Assembly (NCBI GenBank): GCA_910588465.1
Contig: CAJUOP010000015.1
Coordinates: forward strand, 1 to 54,911
DNA length: 54,911 nucleotides
Direction of reading: 5' to 3'
Source: an uncultured Christensenellaceae bacterium
GTDB taxonomy: Bacteria > Bacillota > Clostridia > Christensenellales > Borkfalkiaceae
How positions within the stretch are numbered: position 1 is the stretch's first letter; each line of letters opens with the position of its first letter. Below are positions 25,524 through 33,615 of the stretch, piece after piece. The notes under the pieces are model-generated. The model made no database searches and was not told the origin of the DNA. It saw only the letters and a list, made by a program, of their open reading frames with translations. Both the position numbers and the translations under genes were made by a program.

Positions 25524-26356
25524 AATCGCTCCGTCCTTTTTTGCGCTAAGCTTTTTCGGAAATCGTTAATAAAGCGTTTTCCGTCCGCGCAGAGGAACAG
25601 CAGCAGCGACAGCGCTGTGACGGCGAGATATACGGGGAGTGCGTACCACAGCACGGGCGTGTAATAAGGGTGCGCGGCGGAGGGCAGAAACAGCTCGGGC
25701 GTGAGGGCGGTGAAAAGCCGCGAAAGGGCGGGATAGGTGTCCGTAGGGTGCATACTCCACAGCGGGTTTTGCGTCTGTAAAAAGGAAAACAGGTCTTGCG
25801 GGTCTCGGGCGGGATCGCAGACGAAAAACAGCACGTTGTTTATCATGATCGCGCCCAGCATACCTAAAAACAGAAAGCCCGTTTTCCAGAAGTCGCGGTA
25901 GCTCGGGCGGTACAGCTTCCATAAAATCGGCAGGGCGGAGCTTAGCAGCAGCAAGACGTGGCACACGTAAAAGCGCAGATATTCCCACTGCCAAACCGTC
26001 TGCCCCATAAACCAAAAGGGCATGGCGAGGGCAAGCAGGCTACCGATCGCGCCCGCATACGAAACGAACACGCGCATCAGATTGCTTCCGCACAACAGGA
26101 CGACGGGAGAGGCGAGGATGAGAAAGGCGCACACGTTATACGCCGTGTTAACCAGCGAGAAGCCCGTGCCGTATAAATGCGGATAGAGGGCGGACTTAAA
26201 CAGGTGCTGCAAAACGTTTGCGGCGGTTATCAAAAGCAACGCCGCTTTTTGCACGCGGGGGGAACGGTTGCGGAAGAGATAGCCCATTGCCGCAAGCAGC
26301 GCGATGGCGAGTATTAAGCTGAAACAATAGGCAAACGAGCCGTATTCCATTTTCAT
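25508..26356 (-). CDS. YwaF/TIGR02206-like integral membrane protein
   Basis: A 282-residue membrane protein with about seven hydrophobic helices. The arrangement resembles the YwaF/TIGR02206 (TMEM164-like) family: a conserved His in the second helix region (NVLQHLFKSALYPHLYG), SLVNTAYNVCAFLILASPVVLL in the next, WQWEYLRFYVCHVLLLLSSALP, and a late MHPTDTYPALSRLF segment. Function in bacteria is unknown. No Shine-Dalgarno sequence is visible before ATG 26356; a second ATG two codons later is equally weak. The gene is divergent from 26445 and convergent with the MoxR operon. Confidence 0.7.
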   Translation of the reverse strand: MKMEYGSFAYCFSLILAIALLAAMGYLFRNRSPRVQKAALLLITAANVLQHLFKSALYPHLYGTGFSLVNTAYNVCAFLILASPVVLLCGSNLMRVFVSYAGAIGSLLALAMPFWFMGQTVWQWEYLRFYVCHVLLLLSSALPILWKLYRPSYRDFWKTGFLFLGMLGAIMINNVLFFVCDPARDPQDLFSFLQTQNPLWSMHPTDTYPALSRLFTALTPELFLPSAAHPYYTPVLWYALPVYLAVTALSLLLFLCADGKRFINDFRKSLAQKRTERLKKHG

Positions 26357-26409
26357 AGCGGTGGTTATTGCCGAAATTTTGCGGATTTAAACCTGCTTGC
26401 CAGATACGG

Positions 26410-26438
26410 TTGCATTTCGGCGCGCAACGCGGTATAAT
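26410..26438 (+). promoter_or_regulatory. Promoter implying a leaderless mRNA for the 26445 gene
   Basis: TTGCAT (26410-26415), 17-bp spacer, TATAAT (26433-26438). The ATG at 26445 begins exactly after a six-base gap, where transcription would start. Confidence 0.7.
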
Positions 26439-26444
26439 ACGGCT

Positions 26445-27083
26445 ATGGAAGAATTGTACCAAAGAATGACGCAAACGCTTTTGTCCGCCGTGCGGCAAAG
26501 GGGAGAGGATAAAAAGCTGCTCGGCGGAGCGTTGCCCTCCGTGTGCAGCGGCTGTTCGGCGGACGTAGATTATTGCGCCCGTCGTGCGGGCGTCAGTCCC
26601 GGGAAGGCGCGGTTTTATGTTGCCGCGCATTACGCCGCCTACGTGCCGTTCGGCGCGGCGGGCTGGAATTATTTTGTGAATTCGCTCGAAAAAACGGGCG
26701 CAAGCGCGGGGGAGCACCGCGCGCGGACGGCAGAGGCGCTGCTCCGTTCGTCGGGGGAAATTCTTACGGCGGACGGGCTTGCGGAATTGAAAACGTTTTT
26801 GGGCTTGCTGTATTGCAAAACGCCCGATTTCGGCACGGGCGAGGGGTGCGCCGCGGCGGTCTGCACTCTCTATCATGCCTGCGAAGCGCACTTCGGAAAA
26901 AAGGGCTGCGGCGATTTTCTCGAAGTCGCGCACCGCACGAGCGACGCAACGGAGAAGCTTTTCCGCGGGTTTGCCTCGGACGTCGGGACAGCGTATGCGG
27001 AAACGCTGCTCTCGATCGCGCCGAGCTCCGCCCTGTCCGCTCGGCAGAAAAAATTATTATTCAAAATCACGGGAGTCAAATAG
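26445..27083 (+). CDS. Unrecognised 212-aa protein, probably leaderless
   Basis: I do not recognise the family. The 212-residue product is predicted helical and soluble. It has a small Cys cluster (SVCSGCSADVDYCARRAG, about 28-46), a conserved-looking KARFYVAAHYAAYVPFGAAGWNYF segment and two later Cys (LLYCKTPD, AVCTLYHACEAHFGKKGC). The clustered Cys/His could bind a metal. I chose ATG 26445 because it is the first start downstream of the promoter; an in-frame ATG at 26397 precedes the promoter. No Shine-Dalgarno is present. The next gene starts four bases after the stop. Confidence 0.65.
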   Translation: MEELYQRMTQTLLSAVRQRGEDKKLLGGALPSVCSGCSADVDYCARRAGVSPGKARFYVAAHYAAYVPFGAAGWNYFVNSLEKTGASAGEHRARTAEALLRSSGEILTADGLAELKTFLGLLYCKTPDFGTGEGCAAAVCTLYHACEAHFGKKGCGDFLEVAHRTSDATEKLFRGFASDVGTAYAETLLSIAPSSALSARQKKLLFKITGVK

Positions 27084-27086
27084 GCG

Positions 27087-28190
27087 TTGGGCGCGGAAGA
27101 AACACAAAAGAAAAAGCATATTGTTTTTCGCTGCGCCGCGCTGTCGGCTGCGGCGCTGTACGTTCTGTTCGGGGTCGCGTCGCTCTTTGTGCCTCTGCCC
27201 GTTCTCTTCCCTTCGGCGGGGCGGGAGGCGTATTCCTGCGTTTGGGAAAGGCGCGGGGAAACGTCGGAGACGTACTTTTCCGCTTATTCCGCCCTGGAAC
27301 GCGCGGAGGCGGATGCGATCGTGTTGCAACGGGCGGGCGAACGGGGAAGAGTTTTGCCGACGGAGGAATACAGGCGCGCGTACGCGGTGCTCGACGGCGG
27401 GAATCTGGGCGAGCTTTATAAGCTGAGCCCGAATCCGAGCCGTCTGGAGAAAGCCGCGCTGTGGCGGGCGTTCGGAGACAGGGTCTGGTACGACGGCGGT
27501 TACTTTATCTGGAACGGCGAACGGATCGCCGTGAGCGGCGCGGAAAAACGGGAAAGATTCGTGCTGTTAAACGGTTCGGTTTCCGCCCGAACGGTGATCG
27601 CGGCGGAAGCGAAGCTTTTGGACGTGCGTGCGGACGCGGAGCTGCTCGCGCCCGCGCTGTTGGGCACGGAGATCGGGGAATTCGTTGCGGAGGAGCCCTA
27701 CGCCTCGGACGGGCGCGCGCTGTATCTGCACACGGCGGGCGGAACGCGGCTGATCGCGGGCGCGCCTGCGGCGCGTTCGCTTACGGTTTGCGGGAACGAA
27801 TTTGCGGACGAGGGCGCGCTCGCGCAGTGCGAGCGGCTGGAGGAGCTCGCCGTGCCCTTTGCGGGAAACACGTTCTACACGCATACGGAGGCGTATCGGG
27901 GAGAGTTTGCCTGTCTATTCACGGTGCGGGAAGAATACCGCGTGCCGCCCTCGCTCAAGCGCGTTACCGTTACGGGCGGGAAGCTGACATCGTTCGCCTT
28001 TTACGCCTGTCCGCAAATTAAGGAATTTAACGTGTGCGGACTTGCGGCGGAGGATATTTCGGATTCGGCGTTTTTAAGCTGCGAGGGCTGGGAGAAAATT
28101 CACTGCCCAAATGCTAAAATCAGGCTGCCGTCCGCTTATATGAAGTCGCTTTTGCCTTGCGGCTGTACGTTGTTTGAAAGAAAGGGGTAA
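27087..28190 (+). CDS. Membrane-anchored protein with divergent LRR_5 repeats
   Basis: 367 residues beginning at TTG 27087, four bases after the previous stop; GGGAG lies 11 bases upstream, so the start is plausible but not certain. One N-terminal helix (about 16-40) follows a KKK stretch. The C-terminal third contains diverged BspA-type repeats (LTSFAFYACPQIKEFNVCG, ISDSAFLSCEGWEKIHCP, and earlier LTVCGNEFADEGALAQCERLEEL). The middle is of unknown fold. It looks like a small membrane-tethered relative of the large LRR proteins upstream. Function unknown. Confidence 0.65.
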   Translation: MGAEETQKKKHIVFRCAALSAAALYVLFGVASLFVPLPVLFPSAGREAYSCVWERRGETSETYFSAYSALERAEADAIVLQRAGERGRVLPTEEYRRAYAVLDGGNLGELYKLSPNPSRLEKAALWRAFGDRVWYDGGYFIWNGERIAVSGAEKRERFVLLNGSVSARTVIAAEAKLLDVRADAELLAPALLGTEIGEFVAEEPYASDGRALYLHTAGGTRLIAGAPAARSLTVCGNEFADEGALAQCERLEELAVPFAGNTFYTHTEAYRGEFACLFTVREEYRVPPSLKRVTVTGGKLTSFAFYACPQIKEFNVCGLAAEDISDSAFLSCEGWEKIHCPNAKIRLPSAYMKSLLPCGCTLFERKG

Positions 28191-28213
28191 GAAAGGCGGG
28201 GGAAATATTTAAA

Positions 28214-28240
28214 AAACCGTTGACGGAACGGTTTGTTTTT
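28214..28240 (+). terminator. Terminator overlapping the next promoter
   Basis: 8-bp perfect stem AAACCGTT/AACGGTTT (28214-28221, 28227-28234), loop GACGG, then GTTTTT. The -35 box of the following gene (28220-28225) lies inside the hairpin. Confidence 0.75.
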
Positions 28241-28248
28241 GGTATAAT
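28220..28248 (+). promoter_or_regulatory. Promoter implying a leaderless mRNA for the M24 peptidase
   Basis: TTGACG (28220-28225), 17-bp spacer, TATAAT (28243-28248). ATG 28255 starts after a six-base gap. The in-frame ATG at 28249 directly abuts the -10 box and cannot be within a transcript from this promoter. Confidence 0.75.
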
Positions 28249-28254
28249 ATGGGT

Positions 28255-29310
28255 ATGCTATCGGAGAAGTTGCGCAATCTTTACACACGGGCGGAAGCGG
28301 ACGCGCTCTATTTGGAGTGCGATTTTCTGCGCCGATACGTTACGGGATTTTATTCGACGGACGGATACGTGATTTTAGACGGCGAAGTTTGCGTATTTGT
28401 GGCGGACGCGCGCTATTACGAAGCGGCGGAAAGAGCGTTGCAGGGAAGCGGAATTACGCTGTGCGAAGGCGCTTATCCCAAGGCGTTGGAGCTGTTAAAA
28501 AAATACCGCACGCTTGCCGTGCCCTATCCGTTTACGAACGTTTCTTCATTCGAGCGGTTAAAGGCGGAGGGCTTCGGGTTAAAGGACGGAATGCCCGCCT
28601 TAAAGCAGGCGATGCTGATAAAGACGGAGAGGGAGATTTCCCTGATCCGCAGCGCGTGCTCCATGGCGGAGGAAGCGCTGTTAAAGCTGCTCCCCGCGCT
28701 GAAAGAGGGCATGACCGAATCGGAGGTCGCCGCGTTGCTCGAATACGAGATGCGCAGGGCGGGCGCCGAGGGGACCTCGTTCGATACCATTTGCGCATTC
28801 GGCGAAAACGGCAGCGTTCCGCACCACGAAACGGGTTTACGCAAATTAAAGTTCGGCGATCCCGTACTGTTGGACTTCGGCTGTAAAACGCAGGGCTATT
28901 GCTCGGATATCACCCGCACATTTCTTTTCGGAGACGATAAAAAGCACGAGGACTTTAAAAAGCTGTATGCGGAGGTATATACCGCGCACGAGCTGGTAAA
29001 GGAAAAGCTCGTTTCGGGCATGACGGGGCGGGAAGCGGACGCGATTGCCCGCGATTATTTCGAGAGCAAGAATCTTGCGCAGTATTTCACCCATTCGCTG
29101 GGACACGGGATCGGTTTGCAGATCCACGAATACCCCGTGTTGTCTCCCAAAAGCGAGGAAGCGTTGCAGGACGGCATGGTTTTCTCGGACGAGCCCGGGC
29201 TGTATATTGCGGGCAAGGCGGGGATCCGCATCGAGGACAGCTGCACGTTAAAAGACGGAAAAGCGGTTTCTTTTATGACCAAAACGGAAAGAAACCTCGT
29301 AATATTGTAA
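28255..29310 (+). CDS. M24 family Xaa-Pro peptidase
   Basis: A 351-residue cytosolic metallopeptidase predicted to cleave peptides with proline in the second position. The N-terminal creatinase-like domain (about 1-120) precedes the pita-bread catalytic domain. Metal-site motifs are visible: DFGCKTQGYCSDITRTF (two Asp), SLGHGIGLQIHEYP (His), FSDEPGLYI (Glu) and GIRIEDSC (Glu). Length is normal. It lies directly upstream of efp, a common pairing in Firmicutes. There is no Shine-Dalgarno before the start, consistent with a leaderless transcript. Confidence 0.93.
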   Translation: MLSEKLRNLYTRAEADALYLECDFLRRYVTGFYSTDGYVILDGEVCVFVADARYYEAAERALQGSGITLCEGAYPKALELLKKYRTLAVPYPFTNVSSFERLKAEGFGLKDGMPALKQAMLIKTEREISLIRSACSMAEEALLKLLPALKEGMTESEVAALLEYEMRRAGAEGTSFDTICAFGENGSVPHHETGLRKLKFGDPVLLDFGCKTQGYCSDITRTFLFGDDKKHEDFKKLYAEVYTAHELVKEKLVSGMTGREADAIARDYFESKNLAQYFTHSLGHGIGLQIHEYPVLSPKSEEALQDGMVFSDEPGLYIAGKAGIRIEDSCTLKDGKAVSFMTKTERNLVIL

Positions 29311-29331
29311 ATTATTAAGGAGATCGAGAAT

Positions 29332-29895
29332 ATGGCACAGATCATGGCAGGCGACATCAGAAAGGGCACGACGTTCGAATATAAAAGCGGCGTTTATACC
29401 GTAACCGAGTTTCAGCACGTGAAGCCCGGTAAGGGCGCGGCGTTCGTGCGCACCACGCTTAAAAACGTGGTAACGGGACAGGTTCTTTCGGACGAAACGT
29501 TCAATCCCACCACCAAGCTGGAAACCGCGCAGGTGGAAACGAAGAAAATGACCTATTCGTACACGGACGGCGAGTTCTACTACTTTATGGACGAAGAGTT
29601 CAACCTCACGCCCCTGAATTTCGGACAGGTGGAGGACGCGCTCCGCTATATCCGCGAGAACGACAGCGTTACCGTAAAATTCCTTTACGACAACGCGTTT
29701 TCGGTCGAGCCCGAGAACTTTGTGGAGTTGAAGGTGGTCGAGGCGGAGCCCGGCGTGCGCGGCAACACCGCAACCAACGTGACCAAAGCCGCCAAAGTGG
29801 AGACGGGCGCAACCTTCCAGGTCCCTATGTTCGTGAACGAGGGAGATACGATCCGTATCGACACCCGCACGGGCGAATATATGAGCCGCGTTTAA
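29332..29895 (+). CDS. efp: Translation elongation factor P
   Basis: EF-P binds stalled ribosomes and promotes bond formation at polyproline. The 187-residue protein shows the three-domain length, the N-terminal KOW-like domain with KPGKGAAFVRT (modification-site lysine at position 34) and the C-terminal GNTATNVTKAAKVETGA and MFVNEGDTIRIDTRTGEYMSR signatures. AAGGAG precedes the ATG, 22 bases after the peptidase stop, so it is probably co-transcribed with it. No modification enzyme is seen nearby. Confidence 0.97.
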   Translation: MAQIMAGDIRKGTTFEYKSGVYTVTEFQHVKPGKGAAFVRTTLKNVVTGQVLSDETFNPTTKLETAQVETKKMTYSYTDGEFYYFMDEEFNLTPLNFGQVEDALRYIRENDSVTVKFLYDNAFSVEPENFVELKVVEAEPGVRGNTATNVTKAAKVETGATFQVPMFVNEGDTIRIDTRTGEYMSRV

Positions 29896-29909
29896 CTTTT
29901 TGAGAATAT

Positions 29910-29946
29910 AAGCCCGTTTCCGCAATTCGGATACGGGCTTGTTTTT
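29910..29946 (+). terminator. Terminator after efp
   Basis: 8-bp stem AAGCCCGT/ACGGGCTT with an extra inner stem (TCCG/CGGA) and tail GTTTTTT. The ribosome site of the next gene begins four bases after the tail. Confidence 0.85.
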
Positions 29947-29959
29947 TACGAGGAGATCT

Positions 29960-30793
29960 ATGAAAATAACCTATCTCGGCACGGGGGCGGCGGAGGGGAT
30001 TCCCGCACTCTTCTGCCGCTGTAAATATTGCAACGGCGTACGCGAACGCGGGGGACGGGAGGTCCGCTCGCGCTCGCAGATATTCATCGACGGAGAGCTT
30101 TCGATCGACTTTCCGCCCGACGCATTCTACCATGCCGCGCAGGGCGGAGCCGATTTTTCAAGGTTGAAATACGTGCTCGTTACCCATTCGCACATGGACC
30201 ATTTTTACGCGCACGACTTTGTGCTGCGCGGCTATAAATACGCGCACGGGCTAAAAGAGGCGCTGGAAATTTACGGGAACGACGAGGTGACGGAGGTGTT
30301 TTCCGAGTGCACCCGCCGCGAGCTGCGCGAGGACGTGAAAGACAATATTTCGCTGCACGCGCTGTCCGCGTTCGAGGAGGTCTCCTTCGGCGGTTACCGC
30401 GTGAATGCGCTACGGGCGAAGCATTCCTCGCACGATCCGTTGCTCTATTTGATCGAAAAGGACGGAAAGCGCGTGCTTCACCTCTGCGATACGGGGCTTT
30501 TGCCCGAGGACGATTACGAGTTTTTATCCCGCCTCGGGGGCAGGGTAGATTTGATCACGCTGGATTGTACGCTGTTGTGGGAGCGGGCGGACGAAAATTC
30601 CCGCCACATGGGCGTTGCGGAAAATAAAACCGTACTGGAACGGCTGCAAAGAGCGGGCGTTGCGGACGAAAACACAAAAAAGGTGATCACGCATTTTTCG
30701 CACAATTCCGCGCCGACCGTGCGGGAGGTCGAGCGTGCGGAGCGGGAGCTGGGCGCCGTCGCCGCATATGACGGCATGGAGATTGTGCTGTGA
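29960..30793 (+). CDS. MBL-fold hydrolase, PhnP-like
   Basis: A 277-residue metallo-beta-lactamase-fold protein. The zinc motif H76-S-H78-M-D80-H81 (THSHMDHF) is intact, followed by LHLCDTG and ITHFSHN. Near the N-terminus FCRCKYCNG supplies a Cys cluster like that of PhnP-type cyclic phosphodiesterases and related MBL proteins. Substrate is unknown; a phosphodiester is plausible. ATG 29960 follows GAGGAG at good spacing; an ATG at 29939 lies in the terminator and is rejected. Its stop overlaps the next start (GTGA). Confidence 0.88.
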   Translation: MKITYLGTGAAEGIPALFCRCKYCNGVRERGGREVRSRSQIFIDGELSIDFPPDAFYHAAQGGADFSRLKYVLVTHSHMDHFYAHDFVLRGYKYAHGLKEALEIYGNDEVTEVFSECTRRELREDVKDNISLHALSAFEEVSFGGYRVNALRAKHSSHDPLLYLIEKDGKRVLHLCDTGLLPEDDYEFLSRLGGRVDLITLDCTLLWERADENSRHMGVAENKTVLERLQRAGVADENTKKVITHFSHNSAPTVREVERAERELGAVAAYDGMEIVL

Positions 30794-31617
30794 AAACGCT
30801 GTTTTTAAGCGATCTCGACGGCACGCTGTTGCGCTCGGACGGCACGCTCGGGGTACGGACGAAAAATATTTTAAACGGGCTGATCGCGCGCGGAATGCTC
30901 TTTTCGTATGCGACGGCTCGCTCTGCGGAGACCGCCGCGCCGCTGCTGGAAGGGCTTAATGTAACCCTTCCCGTGATCGTGCACAACGGCACGGCGCTTG
31001 CCGACCACGCCTCGCATAAAATTTTGCAGGTAGAGTGCTTCCCGCTGCAGACGGCGGAGAAGGTTTTCGATTCGTTCCAATCGCACGGGCTCTTCCCGAT
31101 CAGCTATGCTTTGATCGACGGAAAAAATCGCTTTTCCTATTGCAAAGAATCCTGCGGGGCGGCGCAGTGGGAATTTGTGCTCAGCAGATTAGGAGACGGG
31201 CGCGCGCGGGAAATTTTTTCCGAGCGAGACGCGCTCGACGGCGATGTTTTTTATTTTACCTGTATTCACGAAGAGGCGAAGCTCCGCCCCGTTTACGAGG
31301 ATTTGAAGGAGTGCTGCCGTTGTTTTTTCGGCAAGGATTTTTATACGGGCGAGCAGTGGCTGGAAGTGCTGCCCAAATACGCGAGCAAGGCGGAATCGGC
31401 GAAAAAGCTGAAAGAGATGCTCGGGTGCGACAAAATCGTGTGCTTCGGCGACGCGCGCAACGACTTGCCGATGTTCGAAATCGCGGACGAATGTTACGCC
31501 GTGGAAAACGCCGCGGACGAATTAAAGGCGGTCGCAACGGGAATTATCGGCGCGAACGATCATGACGGCGTGGCGGAATTTTTGGAAAAGTATTTTAAGT
31601 TTCATCCAAATGTTTAA
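30790..31617 (+). CDS. Cof-type HAD family phosphatase
   Basis: A 275-residue haloacid-dehalogenase-superfamily hydrolase of the Cof/IIB type, which dephosphorylates small sugars or cofactors. Motif I is FLSDLDGTLLRSDG, with the nucleophilic Asp in SDLDGT. A substrate cap lies in the middle, and motif IV is VCFGDARNDLPMFEIAD. It starts with GTG 30790, whose last two bases form part of the MBL gene's TGA stop, so translation is coupled. Substrate cannot be deduced. Confidence 0.92.
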   Translation: MKTLFLSDLDGTLLRSDGTLGVRTKNILNGLIARGMLFSYATARSAETAAPLLEGLNVTLPVIVHNGTALADHASHKILQVECFPLQTAEKVFDSFQSHGLFPISYALIDGKNRFSYCKESCGAAQWEFVLSRLGDGRAREIFSERDALDGDVFYFTCIHEEAKLRPVYEDLKECCRCFFGKDFYTGEQWLEVLPKYASKAESAKKLKEMLGCDKIVCFGDARNDLPMFEIADECYAVENAADELKAVATGIIGANDHDGVAEFLEKYFKFHPNV

Positions 31618-31624
31618 AAATTGC

Positions 31625-31827
31625 TATAATATCTTTTTCCGCTTGGTTAAGCCGTTTTGACGATAAGATAAACTTTATTTTAATTTTTTTCCAACAGTCG
31701 CAAATCGTTTAAGGTAAGCTAACAAATTAAAAAGCGCTTGTCCGAAGCCACTAAACAAGTAGAGCGCGTTCGGATAGAAGATACAAAATAATAAACTCGG
31801 CGATTCGTTTGACGAATCGCCGAGTGT
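31625..31827 (+). ncRNA. Possible structured small RNA (6S-like size)
   Basis: A TATAAT at 31625-31630 is followed by about 190 AT-rich non-coding bases ending at the strong hairpin at 31797-31825. Internal complementarity includes GCTT/AAGC, CTTGT/ACAAG and TCCGAA/TTCGGA (about 31740-31780). Length and isolation between two genes suggest a 6S-type RNA, but I cannot confirm the fold and the -35 is poor. It could equally be plain intergenic DNA. Confidence 0.25.
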
Positions 31828-31830
31828 TTT
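31797..31830. terminator. Bidirectional terminator between convergent units
   Basis: A long perfect stem (ACTCGGCGATTCGT/ACGAATCGCCGAGT, loop TTG) has GTTTTTA on the plus strand and TTATTATTTT on the minus strand. It probably serves the minus-strand gene at 31840 and any transcript entering from the left. Confidence 0.85.
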
Positions 31831-31839
31831 TACTATCAA

Positions 31840-32610
31840 TTATTCTTTCGCTTCGGGTGCGTTGTTTTCGGGCGGAAGAGATTTCTTTCTTTGGGTTACC
31901 TGAATTTCAAACAAGCTGAGGCGGTCGGGCTTTTTGAAACATACGATCAAAACTGGGATCAGCAGGGCAAGCGTGCCGAAAAAGTTTACGATCATATCGC
32001 CCATGGTGTCGATGAGCGCCGTGCCGCGGCGGTTGGGTACCAAATACGTTCCGTCGCCCATATCCACGGGGTACATTCCCGACTGCCAGCGCTGGTTGTT
32101 CATGCTGCCGATCACGGTATCCAGCGAGAATTCGTAAAGCTCCCAAAGATAGCCCACCGTAAGCGAAAAGAATAATGCGATCGCCACGGCGGCGACGACC
32201 CGCCTTGCGCCCAGCGGCTGGTTTTTTAACAATAGCGAGGCAAGCGACATTCCCATGATTGAAAACAGCACGCCGCTTGTGGTGTGCAGCACCTTATCGT
32301 ATTGCGGGAATACGCCGTATAAGCCGAACACCGTTCCGCCCGCCAGTCCCATAAACGAAAAACAGGTGCAGGCAAGCTCGAGATAGAGGGGCAGCCGAAT
32401 CCGAAAAATCAGCTCGACAAGATAAACGAGCGTCATCATTCCCAAACAGGAAAAGAAAAACAGCAGTCGGTGGTCGAACACGGCTTTCGTCATGTTTCCG
32501 CCCCGATAGGCGACGGTATTGGCAATCAGTCCGCCGATCAGCGCAAGCACAAGCGCGCCCCAAACGATCAGCACGGTAATATTACGCTTTTGTTTTAAAA
32601 AATCTTTCAT
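31840..32610 (-). CDS. Polytopic membrane protein, DUF2238/YjdF-like
   Basis: A 256-residue protein with about six hydrophobic helices. FPQYDKVLHTTSGVLFSIMG, VGYLWELYEFSLDTVIG and GTALIDTMGDMIVNFFGTL match the DKxLHF...WExxEW...DTxxD pattern of the YjdF/DUF2238 membrane family. The family's function is unknown. AAGGAG precedes ATG 32610. It is a single-gene transcript with its own promoter and terminator. The C-terminal ~30 residues are cytosolic and charged. Confidence 0.7.
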   Translation of the reverse strand: MKDFLKQKRNITVLIVWGALVLALIGGLIANTVAYRGGNMTKAVFDHRLLFFFSCLGMMTLVYLVELIFRIRLPLYLELACTCFSFMGLAGGTVFGLYGVFPQYDKVLHTTSGVLFSIMGMSLASLLLKNQPLGARRVVAAVAIALFFSLTVGYLWELYEFSLDTVIGSMNNQRWQSGMYPVDMGDGTYLVPNRRGTALIDTMGDMIVNFFGTLALLIPVLIVCFKKPDRLSLFEIQVTQRKKSLPPENNAPEAKE

Positions 32611-32628
32611 GGTTTCTCCTTTTTCTAT

Positions 32629-32657
32629 ATTTTAGCCCGAATGTTTCTTACGGTCAA
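32629..32657 (-). promoter_or_regulatory. Promoter of the DUF2238-like gene
   Basis: Minus-strand TTGACC (32657-32652), 17-bp spacer, TAAAAT (32634-32629). Confidence 0.7.
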
Positions 32658-32716
32658 CCGAAATTGTGTATTTTTCTTACCAAAAAGCAAAAAAATATGA
32701 AATAAGGTGAAACGGG

Positions 32717-32745
32717 TTTACTTTTTGCAAGAAACAGTGTAAAAT
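32717..32745 (+). promoter_or_regulatory. Promoter of the patatin-like gene
   Basis: TTTACT (32717-32722), 17-bp spacer, TAAAAT (32740-32745). Confidence 0.65.
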
Positions 32746-32772
32746 AGTATCCGTAGAAGTATCGGAGGCAGC

Positions 32773-33615
32773 ATGGGATTTTTTACACGGATAAAATCGG
32801 CGTTTTCCAAAAAGAAACCCGAATTAAAAATGGGCTTGGCGCTCGGTAGCGGCGGAGCAAAGGGCATGACCCATTTGGGCGTATTAAAGGCATTCGAGGA
32901 AGAGGGGATTCGTTTTTCGTACGTAACGGGCACGTCGATCGGCTCGATCGTGGGCGCGCTGTACGCGAAGGGCTATTCTTCCAACGATATGATCGGGATT
33001 GTCGAGAGCCTGAACCGCAAAGAATTTTCGAAGAATCTCCGACCCTTTTCGGATATGGCGTTTGCCGAACAGTTTTTAGAGCAGTACGTGGAGGGGAATA
33101 TCTCCGATTTGCCCTTGCCGTACGCCGCGTGGGGAACGGACGCCGAGACGAACGAGGGCGTTTTGTTAAACGAAGGCAAGACGGCGAAGATATGTTCCGC
33201 CTCTTCCGCAATTCCGCCCTTTTTCAAAAGCGTGGAGATCGAAGGCAAAAAGATTTACGACGGGGCGTTTACCAACGCGATCCCCGCGGACGTGTGCAAG
33301 GATCTGGGCGCGCAGTTTGTAGTCGCGGTGGATCTTTCCGCCTATCCCCGTTCGGACGAGGATAAGAGCATGGTTTCGCGCCTGTTGGGCTCCGCGCTGA
33401 ACGCGTTCGTACCCGTAAAGTATTTGGACGACAACAAGACGCGAGGATACGACGCCGCCGACGTGATGCTGCGCCCGAACCTGTATAACTACCGTGCGAC
33501 GGACGTTGCGCCCGCCGCCATGAACGAAATGTTCGAGATCGGCTACGAAGAGGCGAAGAGCCGCATGGCGGAGCTGAAAAAGGCGATCGAAGATGCGAAA
33601 TCGAAGCTGCGCTGA
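32773..33615 (+). CDS. Patatin-like phospholipase
   Basis: A 280-residue alpha/beta hydrolase of the patatin family, predicted to release fatty acids from lipids. The oxyanion loop is GSGGAKGM (about 25-32), the nucleophile is Ser55 in GTSIG, and the catalytic Asp is D163 in DGAFTNAIPADV. This gives the complete Ser-Asp dyad. The N-terminus is basic without a signal peptide, so the enzyme is probably cytosolic or membrane-associated from inside. GGAGG precedes the ATG. The next gene starts 23 bases before this one ends. Confidence 0.93.
   Translation: MGFFTRIKSAFSKKKPELKMGLALGSGGAKGMTHLGVLKAFEEEGIRFSYVTGTSIGSIVGALYAKGYSSNDMIGIVESLNRKEFSKNLRPFSDMAFAEQFLEQYVEGNISDLPLPYAAWGTDAETNEGVLLNEGKTAKICSASSAIPPFFKSVEIEGKKIYDGAFTNAIPADVCKDLGAQFVVAVDLSAYPRSDEDKSMVSRLLGSALNAFVPVKYLDDNKTRGYDAADVMLRPNLYNYRATDVAPAAMNEMFEIGYEEAKSRMAELKKAIEDAKSKLR

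Noticed and set aside
26397..26444. Upstream ATG extension of the 212-aa gene
   Set aside because: It would start before the only promoter, and the added residues are not protein-like.
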